Part shown: one piece after another, positions 47,701 to 61,259 of the stretch
Numbering within the stretch: the stretch's first letter is position 1
Layout: every line of letters begins with the position of its first letter
DNA from: Anisakis pegreffii
Lineage: Eukaryota > Nematoda > Chromadorea > Rhabditida > Anisakidae
NCBI GenBank assembly: GCA_035041965.1
Contig: JAPYMA010000323.1
Span: forward strand, 1 to 64,000
DNA length: 64,000 bases
Direction of reading: 5' to 3'
Made by a program: the position numbers and the translations under genes
Notes under the pieces: model-generated
The model's database searches: none
What the model saw: only the letters and a program-made list of their open reading frames with translations
What the model was told of the DNA's origin: nothing

Positions 47701-50700
47701 CATCTCATTGAAAAGAAACACGCGAATGCATGAACTAGTTCAGACTGGTTTATAACTGAGTGAATGAATAGATGTTTACGCAAGACTAATAGCAATAAGA
47801 ACAGTAATAACTAGATTCAACAATAGCAGCAACAAGATTGATCATGTCAACAACAATAAAAATGCAATAGCAACAACAAAAACAACTCACTTATCGTATT
47901 CGTGGATCTGTTCATTCATTATGCATTAGCTATTCTCCTCATTCCATCAACCATAAATAAACCCCGCTCGGATTGATTCAGAGAGAGATATGTACAGATC
48001 AACCGTTAATTGTTCAGTATATGCCATCCAATTTTGTCTAGTGAAGTCGTCCACAACAATATCGGGTATCGAATGGTGGAGAATAGTCTGCCAATTTCGA
48101 TCGGAATTCCGACGGTCGGATTCCGACCGAGTAATTTGGAAAGTCGATCGGAATTCCGACTGTCGGAATGACGAAATTCCAACTCGGTTGACCGACCGAA
48201 ATTTCGCTCAAATCCCATCACCAGTAGAGAATAAACATGAACACATAAAATGAATGAGTGCAAGCCAAATCATATCGCAGGCTCGATAAGATGAATGACA
48301 TTCGAATACGTACTGCCAAAGGTCACACTCGATCAGTCAGCTGCACCACTCGAATCCACACTGTGTCGTTCTGTATTGATAGGTGTTCGAGGCCCTTTCA
48401 CCGTTGAACATTTTATTCAAAACTGAATGGTCTATGATGATCGTTAGTACTATGAAGTGTTTTCACAAGATCACTTGAACATTGATGCATGTGGTGATTT
48501 TTGGTGTTATCATATGAAGATGATAACATCATATACGTATAAGAAACTGCGTCGGCATAATCAACCGCACACACACAAATTCATCAACAAATACTTGATT
48601 TATACGTTTTAATCAGCCCAAAAATGCTCGTCTCATGCTATCGACAACGTCCTTATGATATCAACAACGTTCTCGTGCTTCACTATTGCTCAGTTGATTG
48701 TATATTAAATTAAGCAAATCAGTCTACACGTCCGCTCGTCTGTGGCCTGAAATGCCACTTCAGTTGCTCTCATATACTTTTTCGATTACTAAGTACATAT
48801 TATTCATAATGTGTGATACTTCTTACTCCTATCACTGTTTTTCCCCATTGGACTACTGAAGTGAAGAATTGATGATTGTTGAAAAAAACACGACAGATTG
48901 ATCGTCAATATCACATGAGCTGAAGTAACTGGGTGCACACAACACCTACCTACTTCTCATGCATTCAACTTATTGTTCAGTATCATTAGCTATCGTTGCT
49001 ATGAGTAATATTATTATTGTTATTATCAGCGGTGAATAGCATCAGCAGTCACAACGTGTTATTATCGATTGTTCATTGCAATCTATATCACTATTATATG
49101 TGTGGCTCTGTTCTGTTTTCGTTCTCATTCTTGAGTTCAAGAGATCACCATAAACCCTCTGGCATTCTCGAGTTGAAATTAAATTTTCGTTCTCGAGTCG
49201 AGTTGAGACTAACAAGTCTCTCTAGAGTCGAATCGATCGTTAATACTGATTCTGTAGATACACCGATCGAGAATGAAAGTGCTGTTTTCTGTGTTCTTAA
49301 GTTCTCTTCTTGAGTTGCTCGTCGGTTGAGTTGATTGATTGTGCTGCGGCTGTCTTATGTATAATTATACAGGTAGGTATATATTCATTGTTTTAGGATG
49401 TTAATAATATTAGACGATATGGTTTGTTGACGTGTTTGAGAGAAGAAGCACTGGCGAAGTTGAGACTTACAAATGGTAGTTAAACCAATGAAACGACGAT
49501 GATGGCTGTAATGAGAAACGGAAAGAAGAGAGATTAGGAGGAGCGAGGTGGAACAGGTAGTGAGTGGTAGGACATTACATTTTGAGAAATAACAGGAACG
49601 TGATCGAGCGAAATGCGTAGAGAAACGTAGCCATTAAATTTGTTCGATTTTAGTGCTGCTTCTCGTTTGTTCATTAGGCGAAAATGAAGGAGCAAAGTGA
49701 GGAGTGCTAAAATTTTATGCACTGATTCGCCGCGCTGATTTTATAGTTCACATCTTAATCGTTTGGATCGGTTGGATCCGAAATGTAAGTGGATGAATGG
49801 TGAGCAATTCATTGCCCTCTAATGCTGACATGAGATTGTTCAACGAATCGAGTCGTTGATTTGGTTGATTCCAAAAGTGATTTCTTTTCATTTTGATCAA
49901 TTAATCTGATTTGATTTGATTTCTCTTGCAATCAGTGTTTCGTAGTGATCGCGTGTGTGTTTTTGTGAAGGAATTCTTCTTTACAAGAAATGACGGACGG
50001 ACAATATGATTGAATGAGAGCGATGATGCAGTGAAGGTGGTGATCATCTGAAATGATATGAACACGATGATGACAAGACGTGTTTTCGACATGCCCAAGT
50101 AATTGCTCGCTCGTGTTTGTGTTGAAATTGTTGGTTGGTATATGCATCATGTATATCTTGCTTTGTTGTTAATATATGCCTGTGCTTATAATAGCTTTTA
50201 GTAGTTGTGTTGCATTCGAAGAATTAATGTGAACAGATCAATTTATATTGTGTGTATCGATTTGCTGCTATTGATGAGTAGTTTGTTGGTGAATATATCG
50301 AAATTGTGATTCATATGACAGATCTTAATGGATTCATATGATGAAACGATGAAATATTGAGAATTTTGCAATAAATTTAATGATACCATGAACCATTTTC
50401 CGAGAAATTTCTTTCGCCTCCCCTTTGGGCGATAGTTTGACGAGCGATTTTTCTGATTCCTTGACGAGTTTGGCGATTGCTCCTGAAACGTTTCCCGAAG
50501 AAAAAGCGAACAGAATTTTTGGCTGTTCCAAGTTTAGCTGTTTTTTTCAGTATTTTCATTTGTTGTCTTGTTTTCGCGTTTCTTTTTTGTTTAATTGCTT
50601 CAGTTTTGTTTTCGTCATCGTTTCGCAAGCATCCGATTAGTTCAAGATGCTCGTGAGTTTTACGATTTTCCAGTATAAAAACCTTGTCTATCTTTCAAAA

Positions 50701-53306
50701 ATATCATTTTTAGTAGATTCATTGCTCGAGTGAAGGTTCTGTTGCCGTCCGAAAAATGGATGCAGAAATCATTAATATTATTATTTCATCTCAACTAACG
50801 TCATCCACACTGTCCGGTTGTTATTTTTATCTCCCAAAACGTCTAATTAATATACCCTATGTCATGACGTTATTTTGTGCTTGATTGATTAATGAATATG
50901 CTCATCGTTTACACAGTGATGCTTTACATCATTAATTCGCCGCTTCGCTCAGCATGCAGCAGCTGGGCAGCAATGCAAAAGACCAGTCAGTCAGCGCTAA
51001 TGTATTGTCTTTTCGTTTCATATGTGCATGATATTGTTTACTACTGGTTCTGCCCTGTCCGCGCTGCTGCTGCTATGTTCTTCGTATGCTTATGCTAGCA
51101 AACAAGCAGCAGCTATGTTTGTTCATGATTCGATGATGACGCAACAATATATCTATTGGTGGATGTTTGTTGAAGTCTGCGACGTCGATTGAGTCTGCTG
51201 CTGTGATCGGGGCTAGTTATTGTTGTTGTTGTTTTTGTGTGCACATGATTGGTTTTGCATGCTGTAACAACTTCAGTGTGCATTTCGTCAAACAAATCAA
51301 AACGATGAACGCAAGCAAGGAAGTGTTTTTGTGCTCATGTTTTCTTCAGAATTCGACTTATTTTAGTCGTCGCTGCTATCATCGTATGATGAACAATTGA
51401 TTCAGTGATGTTGTGAGTGAGGAGGCATAAATGATGTTGGCCATACGCACATACACAATGTTAAATGTATGTGCACGTAAACACATGACAACGGAACATC
51501 GAATCGAAATGGAACGGAATTTTGTTGAGTGATCCTTTGAAATGATATGAAATGAAATTTTTGAAGGCATTTTCGGATGATGAGTTTGAGCAGCAGAAAC
51601 AGCTGATTGGATTCCTTCCATCGAATAGTTCATAGCATTCATCTGTTGTGCATTTATTTGTTTTGCAGATTTGACAAAACACAACTAATACACTTACCTT
51701 TCACTGATATTGATTTTTGTTTAGTTCTTTATTGTATAGGTTCATATTCATTGTCGTTTTGCGTCATCTCGTTTGGAATTTGTTTGTTCCGCAAACGAAG
51801 TACCATTTGACTTCAGTATTTATTTAGTGACATTATTTGCTAGAATAGCGTTCGAGTTGAGAACATATGAGTATGATCCCATTTCCTTTGCACAAGTGCA
51901 TTGTTTAGTTTAGAAGCGTATTGTATTGGTAAAACAAACATTTGTGTTTTTGTTGAACTCCTTAGATTGGATTTTTTTTTGGATCATCTACAGTGAATAT
52001 GAAGAGATTATATTTGCTGTTAAATGTTTTTGAGTTGAATGTTCGATTTTCAGTTCTAGTTTTGTTATTTCACGAATACTTCCAACTGCATAAAAGTTGC
52101 CCTATCATATCTACGAAATTATTGATGTGATTTGAATGTACTAGTTGGAAGCGAGTTTTGCGTGGATCTCTTAATTCGTTTCCGTAATTTTGGAATCTTC
52201 CTTTGAGAAAGAATTCTTCTCTAATTGTGAGGAAATTGAGACGCGTGAGAAGTCGAAAAAATTTATCATCTTTGAGTTGTGTTTGATATGTGAACGTTAA
52301 ATACACAAATGCCTCCTCGCATAAGTGAGTTAGATTAAACGAAAAAAATCGTAATCGTCCTGAGGATGTTGATTAAAGGATTGAATAAATGAGAAAAAAA
52401 GTTAGTGAAGTGGTACAGTGTGATACGAATTTTATTAGTTCTTCTTCAAGCAGCTGAATGAATAATTTCGCAAAAACTATTCCAAATGACTGATTGTGAG
52501 TGGTTTTTGATTAAATGAGCAAAACAGTTGTATGTCGGAGACGATTATCGTTAATTGTCGATATTTATGAAGCATAAAAAGACCAGAAAAATTTTCGACA
52601 AATATTTTGTTGAACTGGAAGTCGTTTGGGTTTTTCGCGAGTTAACCGGAATGATTTAGAACATTCATCATACACTGTTGAATGAGGTGGCCTTGTTTTA
52701 GTACTGTTCAATGGCTTTTTTGATTTCATCTTTTTTTTTTTCGAGCAGATTATTCGACCTGAACACCAGTGAATAAAGACCAGTCGTACTCGCAAAGGCT
52801 ATCGAATTAGGTGCAAAAGGGCGTAATTGTAGGTTCGGGCTTGAATCCAGTCTTAGTTATAGCTGTTGATTGCAAGATTGCAACTGTGAATTAGAGAAAT
52901 TGTTTAGAAAATATCTTTTGAAATATTATTCATCAACTATTGACGTAAGCAATGTTAAGGATTTAGAGATCGAATATGTGTGAAAAAAATGAATGAATTC
53001 AAAGAAAATTTGGAATTATAAGAATAATGCACTTTGGGATGTGCACGTATGTATGTATGTACATATGATTGTATCATCTTGTTAGACGACGTTTCGATAT
53101 GTTCTGTGTTGTTGATTTTTTCGTTTTATAAATATTCTCTCGTGCTATTTGTTCATTGATTTTTTGTGTTATATTGTGTTAGAGCAGGGAGATTCGTTTT
53201 TTTTTTGCGTTTTCTTACTTCATATATTCGGCAAATTTGCGTAGATTTTTTCGGGCTTACTTCGATTTATAGTATTTGAAGATGTAAATCTTGTGTCTGT
53301 TCTAGT
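44741..53306. other. Long gene-poor region upstream of zyg-11
   Basis: About 8.5 kb without a gene I can support. One exon-like piece at 45379-45462 has a good acceptor (AATTTCAG) and donor (GGAG|GTAGGT) around an open frame (RLASVMYSWSFISMAVLTF), but no partner exon was found. A symmetrical repeat lies at 48097-48200. Poly-T runs and simple sequence are common after 50 kb. The zyg-11 promoter should lie near the right edge. Confidence 0.5.
48097..48200. repeat. CGGAATTCCGAC symmetrical repeat
   Basis: GATCGGAATTCCGAC occurs twice, 48 bp apart, interleaved with GTCGGATTCCGACCG and GGTTGACCGACCGAA. Each word is itself a near-palindrome. It recalls the CGGTCGG-rich interior of the hAT MITE at 17127-17382, but no matching termini were found. 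Confidence 0.65.
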
Positions 53307-56300
53307 ATGGAAAGTGATTTCTACTACGAGGATGAGGCGGCCAGTGGCTCAGGACCGTGCTCGTTGCGTGACACCGCACTGTACCAGATCGGAAGAACGA
53401 TCGCCGAAAAAGCGCGAGCACCAGCGCTGCTCACTCCACTACCCTCGGAACTGTCCAATAGTCTTGTGTCGTGTATGCGCATTAAAAGATTGCTGAATCC
53501 CGAAACAATCCGTTTGCTCGATCAACGATTCACGATCACTGATGTTGGTTTTGAGTGTGTTTTTTGTTTTCAGAGAATTTTATTTCGATTCACTTCTGAT
53601 TGAATCTTTTATTTTAGTTCTTTTTTTTTTCATGTGTTCTCGGCAACCGTTCATCAGTTTTTATGCATTGTTTGCATTTAATCAGCATCGTTCATCGAAC
53701 ACTCTTGCATTCTCTTTATTCAATCATCCAAAAAAATATTGTTGGTCAACTGCAGTGTGTAATAACAGTTTTGAAAGAAAGTTATGCAAGGATGCGAATG
53801 TCATGTGCAAAGAGGGGAGAGGGGGCAGTTTTATTCGCAGAATGATGTGAGGAACTTTTTTGCCAATTATTATGGTGTTTAGCAAATAGTCGTCAATGTC
53901 AACAAGATGGCTGAAGAGTATTAACTTCACCGGTTCAGAGAGAAAATCAGATTCCAGATTCGTATTCGGCATCTCAGATGATGGTATATGAATGACAGTT
54001 TGTGCAGTGATGAAAAGTCAGCTTTTTCAGGCGTTGAAATGCATTATCTGGGCATTGAAGATTACATACCATAAATCAAAATTTTATGCAGCGGTGACAG
54101 AAAAAAATTTTGTATAGTTGTGAATTAGTTTACAAAGATGTACGAGAAACTGACATTCTTATCATTGCATGACGTTATTTTTTTTTGCTGATTACTCACT
54201 GTCATGTGTGCCGTCGTGTGCAATTTTGTTATCATTTTTTCAAATGATATCTGATTGAATTCATTTTATTTTATGAAATCAATTATTGTTAAAAGTTGAG
54301 CGAAGGGTTTGGCTGCGTTGGCGTTTGACTTGATAAGAGGAAATTTTTTTATTGACGTATGTCAGATAAACAAGAGCTAAATGAGCGAAATGTTTTCTGA
54401 AAGATAAGAAGATGGGAATGTTTAATGAGAAAAAGAACAGAAAAATGTATCAGCAGCAGTTTTCATCATCTGCTTACGTTTCCTCATTTTATACTCTTTC
54501 AGTTTTTTTTTGTTTTTGCTAGAAGTCAAGTTAAGTTCCTTTTTGTAGTTATTTATTAACATTAGAGCACGTCAGTTTGAGAAGATTTTTTTTTGTTTTC
54601 CTTTCTATTGGAATGTTAGATGCAAGGTATTCTTTAAAAATACTGATTTTGCTGGATCACTTGAAGCTTCTTTATCCCGATATTGCAAAAGGAATTTTTG
54701 TGACCGGTGATTGGAATTTTTCTGTGATTTTTTTCATCACGTATTCATTTTCAGGCGGATTTATCGTTTTGTGAGGTATCCGCCAGTTCATTGGCTATAC
54801 TGAGGCAACATCGTCTAAGAAGGTTATCACTGCGCCATGCGAAAATGTCGAATAGTTCCTGTTTGGACGTGCGAGGCGTTATAAGAGATCTGAACGCCGA
54901 AACTCGAGCCAACCTAGTCTACCTGAATATTTCCGGTAGGTTTTCGGCAACTATGAATTGAAGATGATTCATGATGAATGTTTCTGCAATATTATGAAAA
55001 TTTTTATTTCTGTCACAAGAAATTTGTTTGGTGAATTCATTACACGTTGGTGTATTGTATTCAGTGTTTATTTTTCAAATTTTTATCATATTTCTGGTTG
55101 AACGAAGAAGGGAGAAAAAGAGAGGAGGGGGGGTGGACACAGTATGTAACTTTTAGTTTTTTTTTGATTGTTTCTAATTTCAGGCTCCGTTTCGAATTTG
55201 TTGGGTGTGTTGGAGTTACGCTCTCTGACAACTTTGATTGTGTCGGAGTCGCAAACGTTCGGTGACTACGAACTGAAGATGATTTGTGATGTGTTACCAG
55301 AAATAAGGATTCTGGATTTTTCTTCAACGGCCGTCACTGTAATTTCTCCGCTTACTCAGCTAACGTTAGTTTTCAAATTTTGTCCCAATCAGCTTAAATT
55401 TTTGAATTTTTCACAATTTTAGTCAGAACATGTCTTTATAACTGCATATTGGAGTGATTTTCTTTTTGGAAGTGATTTTGATTCGGTTTTGTTGAAGTAT
55501 TTTATGGCGATTATTTGGTTTTCAAATGGTGTGTTTTGTTCAGAAAATTGGAGGTGCTTGTGATGCATCGTGTACGATTATCGCATGCGGCTGGAATTGA
55601 TCCCGAAACGGGTGTTATAGCAACGCTGAGATCGCTAACGAACCTCACCTATGTGGATGTGTCTGACAAACGAGTCGATGTTACGGCATATAGGTGGGTC
55701 GCCTCGTTTTTATTATGTGATGACAATTTTGAATCTTCTGATCGCAACTTTTTTTGGAATTGAATCTTTTCGGTTCCTTCTGCTTTGGTGCTCTTTGCAT
55801 GTATTCGAAGAATTCCGCCACCGAACTTCATAAAATGTTTGTTAACTGAACTCGACAGTAGGGTATTTTTGTAGTTGTTGTTTTTTGGTCTTGCTTCAGT
55901 TGATTTATTGACTTGTTTACTTTGAGTGCATTTTGAAGATTTTTAGCATGAATTTTTGTTCACAGTCCCATTGGTTATGATTGATGTGTGCTGCTTGAGA
56001 ACAAGTGAGCAAAATTCATTCTAGGTCATAAGGAATTTTTTTGCGATTGCTAATTATTTGATTCTATTTTGTTTTGTTTCGTTTATAATTTCACATCAAC
56101 GTAGTCTCTCCGCTGCAGTTGTGCCGTTTTGAATCAGAAAAGGAACCGATCTCGTGAGGTGTTCTTGGAAATCGATTCCGATTTCAGATGGACATTTATT
56201 TTTTGGAATGTTTCGAAACGAATTGTCTAGGCACAAAAAAATTTGTTCAGTGATTTTTCGTGGGTCTATGAGGATCATGTTGCTGTGAGCATTTGTTCAC

Positions 56301-59300
56301 GTTTGCAGAAAGCGCAGCAATAGGCACACTCAAACAACAGTCGTTGTTTACATTATGTGAGGGGAGTGCAATTGTTGGGAGAACAGGAAATTGAATAAAA
56401 ATCGCCACAGGATAGAAATTTGAGTGATGAGATCAGGATGTGATCTGATTTGATCAGTCACAGTTTTTATTGATTCTTCGTCGTTATTGTAGATGACAAA
56501 TAAGAGTTTGAAATGGTTCGTGAAAAAAGCTTCCAATGCTTTTTTTTTCAAAATATATTCGTTGTGATTCATTGTGATAAGAAAGTTTTCATCGATACTT
56601 TGTCGTGGAGGAAAATGGCATTTATAGATTGTTTGTACGTCGAAAATTCGTATTGGTTTTTATCGTAGGAAGGGATGGATTTCAGTTGTCAGAGTAGGGC
56701 GAGGAACAGGGGGAGTAACGGTGGGGTAATGCGACATCAGATAGGCGATGGTTGATTGGAATTTCTGATTAGTTGTTGAAGGGTCGATCAAAAAAGTATT
56801 TCAAATTCAACGATCGACGAAGTCTTTCAATATTCAAGAACAGATCAGATCGGAGTTCAAAGTGTTTTGGAAATGTGTTGAAATTTGAACTGATTGAAGA
56901 AGAATGGGTGTTGCAGTGATGAACCGATTCAAGTGGACGTAGGCGCAATGATCGTTTGTGAGATACTGGCGAAACGTGAGGCGTGGTGGCCAAATTTACG
57001 TGTATTCGATGTGGCGGGTAGTGCGTTGCAGTCGGACGGCATCGACGCAATTAGTGATCGTATCACACAATTCATCACTCTACACCCTCGACTTCAGTAT
57101 ATCTCAATTTTGGATACACCTCTGAATCGACATCCCTATCAGTACCCGCATCACAGGGATATTCCTCTACAGGTGAGTGGCTTACAATCAGCTGGTTGTT
57201 CATTAACTGAATCCCAAATTGATGCTTCATGGTTTTACTATTGCATCATGCAGAGATGATAGTCATTTTGTTAGAAACTTACTAGGGTTTTTATGATGAT
57301 TATTGCCCAAAAACATTTTGTGCGATCGTGATCGATGATTTATGAGTGTGATAGTGCGTTCAGTTTTTTTGGTGTTCAGTTTCGACCCGGTGGGTCTTAG
57401 AGATGATGAATGTTTTAGAACAAGAAACCAGTAGTTGTGTGTCGTTTTTAGGTTAGGGAGAAGAATTATTATCTTTAGTACATAGAGCGATGGAACAGTT
57501 GAACTTGACGAAGAAATAGTTTTAAAATAGTGTTTAGAACAAGGGAAGCAAAAGTTTAATTGCGATCGCTAGTTAGTGAAAAGAAAGTTAGGATTGTGTG
57601 TTCATTTGCTTAAAGTGATGTACTGATGATAGTATGAGATAACAGTAATGATATTGATAGGGTCAGTAATGTGAACAGTGATATTAACGGCAGTTGATGA
57701 ATTGATGAGATGAGAAGTTACAGGGGTAGATCTGATCGTTCTATTGAAAAATTGATGTGAATAGAGCGACGAAATTTTTCTTTACTTTGATTTTTAAAAA
57801 TTTCCCGCGATGACAAAGCAGCAAGCCTTAAGAGTTTTTGGCCTTTAGATCGCAAACGGTGGAACACGAGCACAGTGCTTGTTGGCGTTGCAACGATATT
57901 GGCGATCGGATCGGGAGGCATTTACGGCACACTCCCTACAGGCCGTCTACTATTTGTTGCAGAGTTCTTATGATGAATTTCAACCGAGTGATTTGAGACT
58001 TGCAGTTCGGGTGAGTTTCCTCTTCAACAATTGTGTTAAATATTGAATGAAAAAGTTTTTGTTAAATAGTGAATGAAGAGGTTTTTATGTTTGAGTATGC
58101 ATATTGATGTCCATTGATGACAGTTTTAACTGCACGCAATATTGATAATCAAATATGAAAATCTTAGTTGTTTTTTTGTTATTAGCTTGAAACATTTAAA
58201 ATTTGGCTCACTCCAATCTAACTACAATCCCAGTCGGCAATGTTCCATATTGAATGTGGGTGTATGTTTGAAAACCCAGGATGAAATGGAACAAAATGAA
58301 ACTTGAGAAGAAAGCTTGAAGGGATGTTAGAAGAATTTTGTTTAGAGATTTTGTGAATTTATAGGGAATCGTTCTATCGATGGGTAATCATACGGCAAAT
58401 TTGGCGATACAAATGGCCGGTTCAGCTTGTTTATATCATTTGTGCAAGTGGGTCTTCATCTTCACCTTCTTTGGCTGTTCTTTTTTGTTTCCGTTGTTTA
58501 TTTTTCCGTTAAATTCTTTCTCTAAAATTAATTATTTGTGAACTTTGATTTGATCTCCAACGATTTCTGATTGGTTTTGATTATGTTATAGTATTGAGAT
58601 GTTGAGTTTGTCAGTGTTTATTGATTCGACACATTTGTTCATTTGTTTGTTTTAAAAAATAAATATTGCAGATTGAAGCGTTCGAGAACGTTGACAGCAA
58701 TGGAAACGCGACGATGTGTTGATAGGTGTTTAGATGCGGCTGAGAAACATGCGAAAATATTACAAGTTAGTTGATTCAGAGGATTTCAGTGCATCCAGAA
58801 TGATTTTAGAATTAACGATGGGAAGAATTTGCGATAGATAGTGATTGTTAAAAATGTGACGAAATTTGTGCTAAGAGATTGGGTGTTATTTACATGATTG
58901 GTTTACCTAAAGATAAAAAATGTATTAGAAAATGAAGATTAGAGAGAAAAATGAAGTGAGTTCATCAGCTGTCATCGGTTTAGTGGTCTGTTTTGTTGTC
59001 AGTACTGATAATCAAATATGAAAATCTTAGTTGTTTTTTTGTTATTAGCTTGAAACATTTAAAATTTGGCTCACTCCAATCTAACTACAATCCCAGTCGG
59101 CAATGTTCCATGTAGGAATATGAGCATATGTTTGAAAAGTTAGAATGAAATGGAATAAAATGAGACTTGAGAAGAAAGCTTGAAGAGATAGATGTTACAA
59201 GAATTTTGTTGAGAGATGTTAGAACAAAAATGAGTGAATGATAAAGCGCGATTGCAGTTGCAAAAGAACGTGTGGCTAACAATCTGCAATGATCATCTGT

Positions 59301-61259
59301 TGCAAACACAAAATATCGATATGTATCGAACTTGCGCAGTTGCCCTGGAAGCGATGGTCAACACCAGAGATCCATCGGTGTCGAGGTATGGTTTGCAGGG
59401 ATTGAAGTGCTTCAGTTTGTTGATTTTGAGTTTGATCATATAAGCGTTCAGTAAGATGTCAGATGATCTTTAGAAATGTTTTTTTTTAAATTTAATTTTC
59501 AGAATGACGATCGCAATTGTCTCAATCTTAGCACCAAAGATTCCGACCACTCAGAGTCATGCGCTAGCAACGAATCATCGTTATGTGCGTTATCTGATCG
59601 ATGTGATTCGTGAGAATATTCCTGCATCGGATGCGCCGAATGATAATTTCAATGATTTTACAATCAAATTCACTCTGTCCGCATTATGGAACTTAACAGG
59701 TTTTTCGAAATATCTTTGCGTTTGCTTTTGAATTTTGTGTTGATAAAAAGCTGATTTAAAGATGACAGAAGTGTGAAGGTTCATTCTTTCATCATTGCAG
59801 ATGAATCTCCAGAAACTTGTCAACTGTTCGTTGATCTAGGCGGTTTGGATGCCGCACTAGAAACGTTGGATCGTTTCACGACGAGTGCTAATATTCAGAC
59901 AAAAGTTCTTGGACTATTGGTTAGTAGTTACTTTTTTGTTTTTCTGAAAAAAAGTTTTTTGGTGGGTTCATTTCTTTTGTAGTAATGTTGGATTCCATAG
60001 TACAACGAATGGTTGAAAATATCATTTCTTTATGTGTACGTGAATGTTTTGAGTTGTTGTTATGGCGTCTTGCAAATGATTTTTTATTTGTTGTTTCAGA
60101 ATAATGTTGCAGAGGTGAAATATTTACAAGAATATATGTTACAATCGAAATGTATTGAATCTGTTTTGTAAGTTTGTTCTCATTGTCAGTTTGCGTTTCT
60201 GAGACATGGTTTTCATTTTTTTTTCATTTTTAGGACTTTTCACTTGAACTTGTGAAACTTTTTACTATCGGCAACAGAGCATGATAAGGTTGAAACTTTG
60301 GAAAGGCATCGTCGTCTTCGATGGAATTTGCATTTTATGGTTTATCGATGAAAGTGGTCAGTTGTCGTTAACGATTGTTTTGTTTAGACGACTGCTGGAC
60401 AGTGATCTGAAAACAGATGGCATTCGACATCAGGAGGCGAATCGCCGCATTGATGTGTCGTATTTTGCTGCCGGTATTTTAGCGAATTTACTCCTCTCAA
60501 GACCGTGGAATTTTGAGCCTTCATCAGCCACCTGTAATGAAGCACTCGTGAGTTTTTTCGTTCAGTTTTTGTTGTTTATTTCTCGTTTGTTTGTGGTGTT
60601 TGAAATGTTGCTAATGTGAAGTTGGTTAAATGAGAGATCGATTTTGACGGTTTGTTTCTAACGTTATGAAAGTTTCAGATAGCTGCGGTCAGGCGATGGC
60701 CAAATCCAATTTTGACAATGGTGGCGTATCGGTAAGTTGTGAAGTTTTAATTCGTTCTGCCTTAAGCCGTAGTTTAAAGTTAGATTGATGAGTAACATAA
60801 TATGTATGGTGTTTATACGTATCTGTTTATTGGTTACATATTTTTTTGCGATTTTGAATCAGTGTTTAAAATGTTCCTGAAATTATACTGAGCTGTAAAT
60901 CTTTTCGGGTTATTTGGAAGCATTGATTTTCATTGATTGGTTTCAGGTCATTCTCGCCATTTTTCGCCCTGTTGGAACGAGACGATCTAGCCGGTGCTCA
61001 GATGTGGGCCGCATGGGCCATCCAACATGTGTGCAGTAATGATCGAAATAATGGCTACATTCAAATGTTGATTGCACAAGGCGGACGGGATGTGGTGAAA
61101 CGACTGTGTGGCTCAAAAGAGGCGCATCCGGATGTGATTCAGTTAGCGAACTCAATTCTGGAGATGATCGAAAATGGTGGCAGTAGTGTTATTTCGGGGG
61201 ATGGTTCGTGTACGGCAACTGCAAATGATTTCAACCCAACGTCGACATTGGTCGCCTAG
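53307..61259 (+). CDS. zyg-11: ZYG-11/ZER1-family CUL2 ubiquitin ligase substrate receptor
   Basis: Fifteen exons: 53307-53543, 54755-54935, 55184-55364, 55544-55693, 56917-57172, 57849-58010, 58365-58447, 58672-58765, 59258-59385, 59503-59699, 59801-59919, 60100-60167, 60388-60547, 60679-60731 and 60947-61259. They join in frame to 793 aa (C. elegans ZYG-11 is about 800). Residues 18-60 form the VHL/CUL2-box region ([20 protein letters not shown]). Residues 80-335 are leucine-rich repeats ([23 protein letters not shown]). The rest is the armadillo-like domain: [57 protein letters not shown] and [13 protein letters not shown]. The family recruits CUL2 and binds substrates, including N-terminal glycine degrons; in C. 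elegans it controls meiosis exit and polarity. ZER1 is the alternative assignment. All fourteen acceptors are CAG or TAG. A TTCTAG sits one base before the ATG. Confidence 0.94.
58115..58360. repeat. zyg-11 intron 6 copy of a duplicated intron segment
   Basis: Runs from TTGATAATCAAATATGAAAA to the AAGAATTTTGTTTAGAGATT block just before exon 7. It is nearly identical to 58990-59235 for the first 130 bases (including CAATCCCAGTCGGCAATGTTC) and diverged after that. Confidence 0.9.
58990..59235. repeat. zyg-11 intron 8 copy of the duplicated intron segment
   Basis: Second copy in the same orientation, ending just before exon 9. The two copies flank exons 7 and 8, and each sits immediately upstream of an exon. 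They could mispair and delete or duplicate the two exons, or one exon 7/8 ancestor may have been lost after a larger tandem duplication. Confidence 0.9.

Noticed and set aside
53543..53550. Alternative phase-1 donor for zyg-11 exon 1
   Set aside because: Only the phase-0 donor at 53544 joins exon 2 in the leucine-rich-repeat frame.
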